Assembly (NCBI GenBank): GCA_035562735.1
Contig: DATMWB010000048.1
Coordinates: 1-46,138, forward strand
Reading direction: 5' to 3'
Origin: UBA12158 sp035562735
Lineage (GTDB): Bacteria > Patescibacteriota > Microgenomatia > UBA12405
DNA: 46,138 nt
Shown piece after piece: positions 41,603 through 46,138 of this stretch. Position numbers and translations under genes: made by a program. A model generated the notes under the pieces. It was given only the letters and a program-made list of their open reading frames with translations. It searched no databases and was not told the origin of the DNA. Each line of letters begins with the position of its first letter. Position 1 is the first letter of the stretch.

Positions 41603-43130
41603 AATATTTCTAATACTAGTACTGGCACTTTTTCTTCGATCATGGCAAATTGCAAAATTACCATCACTAAATCCTGATGAAGCCGCCCTCGGGTACAATG
41701 CCTATTCACTTTTGAAAACTGGCCAAGATGAGCATGGTGCTTCTTACCCTCTTCATTTTAAATCTTTTGGAGACTATAAACCTGGAGCCTATGTTTATAT
41801 GGCTATGCCCTTTGTAAAAATTTTTGGTCTTACACCTCTAGCTGTCAGATTCCCTAATTTAATATTTTCTGTCCTAACAGTTTTTGTCTTATATCGTCTT
41901 CTTTTACTACTTACTAACAACTATTTACTATCAACCCTTTCCGCCTTTGCTCTAGCTATTAATCCTTGGCATCTTCAATTTTCTCGAGGAGCCTGGGAAT
42001 CAAGCACCGCATTATTTTTCCTACTTTTAGGAATTTATTGGCTATACCTTTATCTTATAAACAATAATCAAAAATATGTATATCTATTTCCCATTCCTTT
42101 AGTTATTTCCCTAGCCACATACCACTCGGCTCGCCTTGTTGCCCCAGTTCTACTTCTGATAATAATTATTTTTAATTTCAAAAAAGTATTAAATTATAAA
42201 TTTTTAATTGCCATATTTATTGGTCTACTACTTATTTCCCCAGTAGCCATATCCTTTTTAAAAAACGGTGGCACCACTCGTTTTGGTGGAGTTGGTATTA
42301 CTGCCGACAAAGGCCCCTTATCAAGATCTGAGGAACTATTAAATCAACATTCATCTTTAAGCCTCTTTACTCGCATCTTACATAATCGTCGAGTATTGTA
42401 TGGCCAATCATGGTTAGAAAAATATACTTCCCATTTCAATTTAAATTTTTTGTTCATCAATGGTGATGAAGTACCACGATCAAAAAATCCAGACATGGGG
42501 CAACTATATCTAATAGAATTTCCTCTAATACTTCTTGGTATTGTTGCTCTTTTAAAATCAAAATACAAACATTTCAAACAATTAACTTTTTGTTTTTTGA
42601 TCATATCTCCTTTAGCCTCATCAATGACCTTTCAAGCCCCCTCAGCCCTCAGAGCTCTACCAATGACCATCCCTTTATCAATTTTTACCGGACTTGGTTT
42701 ATATCAGTTACTTCTTGTTAAAAATACCCTTATTAAAATTCTTCTTTATCTTCTCTATTTTGTCTCAATTCTTTATTATCTTGATTCTTATTATCAGCAT
42801 TCACCCAAACGCTATTCTTTTGCCTGGAATTCTGGATTTTCAGAGATAGTACCATTTATTGAATCACAAAAAGACAACTATCAAAATATCTATTTAACTG
42901 ACAAGTACGACCAACCATATATCCTTTATTTATTTTATAGTCTTTATGATCCCATAAAGATTCAGTCACAAATAAAATTAACTCCTCCTGACAAATTTGG
43001 CTTTTCAACTGTCCGACAAATTGACAATATTCACTTTGGTATTCCAAGCGATATTCCTTCCTCATCTTTAATAATTGACGCTTCTGATTTTGAAAAAAGC
43101 GGACAAAGCTTTAGAATATACACTAACTAA
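41583..43130 (+). CDS. GT39 family membrane glycosyltransferase
   Basis: This 515-aa last member of the array has LNPDEAALGYNAYSLLKTGQDEHGASYP (Asp32-Glu33), FKSFGDYKPGAYVYMAMPFVKIFGLTPLAVRFPN, and LQFSRGAWESSTALFFL. INGDEVPRSKNPDMGQLYLIEFPLILLG follows, then SSMTFQAPSALRALP. The external tail contains YLTDKYDQPYILYLFYSLYDPIKIQ. The start lies 20 bases inside the previous gene and the stop shares one base with the next start (TAATG). Reading continuity with no Shine-Dalgarno suggests coupled translation along the whole array. Confidence 0.86.
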   Translation: MGIKISKIFLILVLALFLRSWQIAKLPSLNPDEAALGYNAYSLLKTGQDEHGASYPLHFKSFGDYKPGAYVYMAMPFVKIFGLTPLAVRFPNLIFSVLTVFVLYRLLLLLTNNYLLSTLSAFALAINPWHLQFSRGAWESSTALFFLLLGIYWLYLYLINNNQKYVYLFPIPLVISLATYHSARLVAPVLLLIIIIFNFKKVLNYKFLIAIFIGLLLISPVAISFLKNGGTTRFGGVGITADKGPLSRSEELLNQHSSLSLFTRILHNRRVLYGQSWLEKYTSHFNLNFLFINGDEVPRSKNPDMGQLYLIEFPLILLGIVALLKSKYKHFKQLTFCFLIISPLASSMTFQAPSALRALPMTIPLSIFTGLGLYQLLLVKNTLIKILLYLLYFVSILYYLDSYYQHSPKRYSFAWNSGFSEIVPFIESQKDNYQNIYLTDKYDQPYILYLFYSLYDPIKIQSQIKLTPPDKFGFSTVRQIDNIHFGIPSDIPSSSLIIDASDFEKSGQSFRIYTN

Positions 43131-43903
43131 TGAAAACAAACATCTCAGTTGCTATAGCTACATACAATGAAGAAGCAAACATCAAGCGTTGTCTTGATGC
43201 AGTCTCAGACTGGGTTGACGAAATAATCATAGTCGACGGAAGCTCAAGTGATGCTACTGTAAAAATTGCCCAAAAATTTAAGAATGTAAAAGTAATTTCT
43301 ACAAGTAATCCTACTATGTTTCATATCAACAAGCAGAAAGCTATTGACGCCTGTACAAACGATTGGATATTACAGCTCGATGCTGATGAGGTTGTAAGTG
43401 AAAAGTTAAAAGAAGAAATAATAAGAACCATCAAGGATACAAAATACAAAGGTTTTTGGATAAAAAGACAAAATTTCTTTTTATCACGATTTTTAAAGAA
43501 AGGTGGTGTTTATCCTGATCCAACCATTAGGTTGTATCGCCGTGGTTTTGCCAAGCTTCCTTGTAAAAATGTCCACGAGCAGGCCGAAGTAAAGGGTGAT
43601 GTTGCCACCCTCCAAGAAGATTTATTGCATTACGCCGATCCGACTTTTAGTCGATATTTACTAAGAAATGATCGATACACTTCACTATTAGCTCAAGAAT
43701 TGCTTGAAAATAAAGTCAAACTTTGTCCTAAAAATTTTATAATATATTTTTTAATAAAGCCCATTCACTGGTTTCTTCTTACTTATCTGCGACATCGCGC
43801 TTATCTTGATGGTTTTCCTGGTTTTGTTTTTTCTTGGTACTCATCCCTCCGTTTTCCTTTGGCCTACATAAAACTCTATGAATACCGACATGAAAAAATT
43901 TAA
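43130..43903 (+). CDS. GT2 glycosyltransferase (WaaE/KdtX-like)
   Basis: The 257-aa cytoplasmic transferase has ISVAIATYNEEANIKRCLDAVSDWVDEIIIVDGSSSDAT, the metal motif LQLDADEVVSEKL, and FWIKRQNFFLSRFLKKGGVYPDPTIRLYRRGFAKLPCKNVHEQ. The His-Glu near the end of that stretch is typical of the group. The C-terminal part (about 190-257) is hydrophobic/helical. It is the third WaaE-like gene in the window, after 20434 and 22286. It marks the return from membrane enzymes to cytoplasmic assembly genes, with no gap. Confidence 0.86.
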   Translation: MKTNISVAIATYNEEANIKRCLDAVSDWVDEIIIVDGSSSDATVKIAQKFKNVKVISTSNPTMFHINKQKAIDACTNDWILQLDADEVVSEKLKEEIIRTIKDTKYKGFWIKRQNFFLSRFLKKGGVYPDPTIRLYRRGFAKLPCKNVHEQAEVKGDVATLQEDLLHYADPTFSRYLLRNDRYTSLLAQELLENKVKLCPKNFIIYFLIKPIHWFLLTYLRHRAYLDGFPGFVFSWYSSLRFPLAYIKLYEYRHEKI

Positions 43904-44981
43904 TATTGCAATTGATATCAGCCCCCTTAATGATGGCAATTCAACCCGAGGAGTCGGTTACTATACCAAAAATCTCGTTGCTGCCTTAGAAAAGGAAATC
44001 AAAACAAATTCTGATTATCGGCACTATGAAATTCAACTCGTAACTGATAACTCTAAACTCGTAACTGATTTTGATTTAATCCATTATCCTTATTTTGATC
44101 CTTTTAAATTAACACTGCCTTCAACAGATAAAAAATTTATTGTCACTTGCCATGACTTAATTCCTCGTGCCTTTAAAAAGCACTTTCCAGTTGGCCTAAA
44201 AGGTGAACTAAAATGGTTAATTCAAAAACATCGTTTAGAGCAAGCCAAATACATTATTTGTCCCTCCCATACAGCAAAATATCAAATATTAGATCATATC
44301 AATTATTCTCCTGAAAACATTTACACAACTTATCTTGCCGCTACGCCTGACTTTAAAAAAATAACTGACATTAAATTACTAAAAAAAATAAAAACAAAAT
44401 ATAACCTTCCTGACAAGTTTGTCTTTTATCTGGGAGATATAAATTGGAACAAAAATATCCCTACTCTTGTCAAAGCTTGCCTTGAATTAAACTACCCCTT
44501 GGTAATTGCTGGAGGAGCTGCTGTAAAAGAAGTCCCCAAACACCCCTGGACTCGGGATATTCACTGGCTTCAATCAATTGAGAAGTCATTGCGAGCGAAG
44601 CGAAGCAATCTATTAACACTTTTAGGATATGTTCCAGATGAAGACTTGGCACCACTCTTTAATTTGGCCACCATATATTGTCAACCTTCATTTTCGGAAG
44701 GTTTTGGTCTCCCCCTTGTTCAAGCCATGCAATGCGGTACCCCTGTTGCCTATTCAAAAGACAGCTGTCTACCTGAAATAATGGATTTTAATGGCGAATA
44801 CTTCGATCCCTATTCAAAAGACTCACTAATCGATTGTCTAAAAAAACTCTGGTCAAGCACCAAGCTAAGACAAGAATATTCCCTCCTAGGACTTTCAAGA
44901 GCCAAACACTTCTCTTGGAAAAAAACTGCTATCCAAACACTTGCCCTTTACCGTTTAATCGAGTTTGATGAAAAAAAATAA
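43890..44981 (+). CDS. GT4 glycosyltransferase carrying an in-frame palindromic repeat
   Basis: The 363-aa GT-B enzyme opens FNIAIDISPLNDGNSTRGVGYYTKNLVAAL (acceptor domain), then HDLIPRAFKKHFP. The donor domain starts near FVFYLGDINWNKNIPTLVKAC and has LLGYVPDEDLAPLFNLA. Its active-site segment SEGFGLPLVQAMQCGTPVAYSKDSCLPEI has Gln where GT4 proteins usually have the second Glu of EX7E. Residues 233-240 (SLRAKRSN) are encoded by a common palindromic repeat inserted in frame just before LTLLGYVP; this looks like a surface loop in the donor domain. ATG 43890 is preferred to 43878. Overlap upstream 14 bases, downstream 14. Confidence 0.85.
   Translation: MKKFNIAIDISPLNDGNSTRGVGYYTKNLVAALEKEIKTNSDYRHYEIQLVTDNSKLVTDFDLIHYPYFDPFKLTLPSTDKKFIVTCHDLIPRAFKKHFPVGLKGELKWLIQKHRLEQAKYIICPSHTAKYQILDHINYSPENIYTTYLAATPDFKKITDIKLLKKIKTKYNLPDKFVFYLGDINWNKNIPTLVKACLELNYPLVIAGGAAVKEVPKHPWTRDIHWLQSIEKSLRAKRSNLLTLLGYVPDEDLAPLFNLATIYCQPSFSEGFGLPLVQAMQCGTPVAYSKDSCLPEIMDFNGEYFDPYSKDSLIDCLKKLWSSTKLRQEYSLLGLSRAKHFSWKKTAIQTLALYRLIEFDEKK
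44585..44611. repeat. Widespread small palindromic repeat inserted in a coding region
   Basis: The 27 bases begin GTCATTGCGAGCGAAGCG and end GAAGCAATCT, with ATTGC...GCAAT complementary ends. Read backwards they give GATTGCTTCG...CTCGCAATGAC, the form familiar from dispersed repeats of many bacterial genomes; proteins interrupted by them typically show LRAKRSN or, antisense, DCFASLAMT. The higher GC than its surroundings fits an insertion. I found no second copy in this window. The element keeps the host frame open. Confidence 0.7.
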
Positions 44982-45771
44982 TAACCATTTTTTGTCGGTT
45001 ATTGTCCCAGCCTACAAACAATCAAAAACAATTAGACAAGATATTTACTCAATTTATGACACTCTAGATCAAATTCGTTATCCCTACGAGCTTATCGTCG
45101 TTGTTGATGGAACTGAAGTTGATTCAACATATAAAGAAGCCAAAAAATGTCATTTAAAAAATCTCCAAGTAGTCGGCTACCCCCACAACCATGGCAAGGG
45201 TTACACCCTTCGATACGGCATGGCCAGATCAAAAGGGGATTATGTTGCATTTATTGATTCGGGAATGGAAATAGACCCCAATGGTATTTCAATGCTTCTA
45301 GAACACATGGAGTGGTATCAAGCAGATATAATTGTTGGTTCAAAACGTCATCCTGCTTCCCAAGTTAATTATCCCTTTGAGCGAAAAATTATTAGTTTTG
45401 GAGCTAGAATCATTTCAAAATATCTACTCAATATTGATGTCCGTGATACCCAAGCTGGCTTAAAAATATTCCGCCGACCAGTTCTAGAAAAGGTCTTGCC
45501 AAGGCTTTTAGTAAAAAGTTATGCCTTTGACCTTGAGATTTTATCTGTCGCGAATCATTTAGGCTACAAAAAAATTTACGAAGCTCCTATAAAACTAAAT
45601 TACGACTTTCAAAGTTTAACCCATGCTACAGGCATAAAAATAGTTCTCAATTGTTTGCGTGACGCACTTGCTGTGTTTTATAGACTTAAGATATTAAAGT
45701 ACTACGAAGACAAAAACCGTCGTCGTTGGCTTTATGATCCCGAATTAGAAATGAGAATCAATACCGGTTAA
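44968..45771 (+). CDS. GT2 glycosyltransferase, polyprenol-phosphate sugar synthase-like
   Basis: The 267-aa enzyme of the ALG5/DPM group has LSVIVPAYKQSKTIRQDIYSIY, ELIVVVDGTEVDST, and GYPHNHGKGYTLRYGMARSKGDYVAFIDSGMEIDP. VGSKRHPASQVNYP and DTQAGLKIFRRPVLEKVLPRLLV follow. The position of the metal-binding DXD reads DSG, followed two residues later by Glu and then Asp, so metal binding may differ. ATG 44968 is preferred over an adjacent TTG (44965). It overlaps the GT4 gene by 14 bases. It is the third probable polyprenyl-phosphate-sugar synthase in the window and another potential donor supplier for the GT39 array. Confidence 0.83.
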   Translation: MKKNNNHFLSVIVPAYKQSKTIRQDIYSIYDTLDQIRYPYELIVVVDGTEVDSTYKEAKKCHLKNLQVVGYPHNHGKGYTLRYGMARSKGDYVAFIDSGMEIDPNGISMLLEHMEWYQADIIVGSKRHPASQVNYPFERKIISFGARIISKYLLNIDVRDTQAGLKIFRRPVLEKVLPRLLVKSYAFDLEILSVANHLGYKKIYEAPIKLNYDFQSLTHATGIKIVLNCLRDALAVFYRLKILKYYEDKNRRRWLYDPELEMRINTG

Positions 45772-45772
45772 T

Positions 45773-46138
45773 ATGAAAAAAATATTTTTCTCAATTATTA
45801 TTCCAGTTCGAAGTGAAAACGATTATTTAAAGGAAACTTTAAGAAGTCTTGAAAAACAAACATATAAAAATTATGAAACTCTTGTCATTACCGATAAAAT
45901 TTCCAAACAACCTGACCCAAGTTTAAAAAGGAATATTGGCGCCAAATTATCAAAAGGGAATTATCTATGTTTTCTTGATGACGATTCCTATCCAGATAAA
46001 AACTGGCTCAAAAATATATATAGACAAATAAAAATACATCCTAAAGTTGCTGCATTTTGTGGGCCATGTTTAACTCCACCAAAAGATAATATATTCCAAC
46101 AAGCCTCAGGACTTTTTTGGTCTTCAAGTCTTGGTAGT
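45773..46138 (+). CDS. GT2 glycosyltransferase, N-terminal part (truncated by window end)
   Basis: ATG 45773 follows the previous stop by one base and the frame is open to the last base, giving 122 residues. They show the GT-A start FSIIIPVRSENDYLKETLRSLEKQTYKNYETLVITD and the nucleotide/metal site GNYLCFLDDDSYPDKNWLKNI (DDD). FCGPCLTPPKDNIFQQASGLFW follows. The KQTYKNYE segment is typical of ordinary GT2 enzymes that extend polysaccharides. The acceptor half lies outside the window, so no narrower call is justified. Confidence 0.82.
   Translation, partial: MKKIFFSIIIPVRSENDYLKETLRSLEKQTYKNYETLVITDKISKQPDPSLKRNIGAKLSKGNYLCFLDDDSYPDKNWLKNIYRQIKIHPKVAAFCGPCLTPPKDNIFQQASGLFWSSSLGS

Noticed and set aside
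1..46138. CRISPR arrays, insertion sequences, tRNA/rRNA genes, prophage or replication origin
   Set aside because: I read for direct-repeat arrays, transposase motifs, clover-leaf-like gaps and phage genes and found none. Gaps between genes are all under 90 bases, leaving no room for most of these.

Overview
This window is AT-rich bacterial DNA with almost no intergenic space. Consecutive genes usually overlap by 1-40 bases, Shine-Dalgarno sequences are rare, and starts are ATG, GTG or TTG. Ordinary TGA stops coexist with an intact RF2 gene (prfB), so the standard bacterial code fits. A small FtsEX/peptidoglycan-hydrolase module sits beside an enormous set of membrane glycosyltransferases. 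This gene content, compactness and protein style point to a Patescibacteria/CPR genome, most likely of the Microgenomates type. That placement is inference from gene style; no rRNA or tRNA is present to test it.

Layout. (a) 1-6635, + strand: the tail of an unknown gene, prfB, an LCP-family (LytR-CpsA-Psr) wall-polymer ligase, an anchored small protein, ftsE, ftsX, and two tandem secreted coiled-coil hydrolases. The hydrolases share a coiled coil but carry different catalytic ends: a C39-like cysteine peptidase and an M23 metallopeptidase whose motifs are in circularly permuted order. (b) 6641-7376: a hairpin terminator, one minus-strand exported surface protein, and a divergent promoter region. 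(c) 7377-25897, + strand: polyprenol-phosphate-sugar-synthase-like GT2s, GT39-like multi-pass transferases, PTPS-related multi-pass proteins, a Wzx-type flippase, then a run of GT2/GT4 cytoplasmic transferases. (d) 25870-33390: a mixed-strand block of PIG-M/ALG/GT87-like GT-C enzymes, including two tail-to-tail coding overlaps. (e) 33451-43130, + strand: a tandem array of five related GT39 proteins with one PTPS-related protein among them. (f) 43130 to the end: GT2, GT4, GT2 and a truncated GT2. One GT4 contains an in-frame copy of a widespread palindromic repeat.

How the genes may work together (inference): GT2 enzymes load sugars onto polyprenyl phosphate or build lipid-linked glycans inside the cell. 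The flippase and the GT-C enzymes then use lipid-linked sugars on the outer face of the membrane. The LCP protein could attach the finished polymer to the wall, and FtsEX would gate the two hydrolases during division. About 31 of 41 genes are glycan-related, and 18 of those are polytopic GT-C-like proteins.

A second theme is regulatory. At least eight genes have a -10-like hexamer ending exactly 6-7 bases before the start codon, several with an extended TGn, which is the geometry expected of leaderless mRNAs. No non-coding stretch exceeds 90 bases. I saw no tRNA, rRNA, CRISPR array, insertion sequence or prophage.
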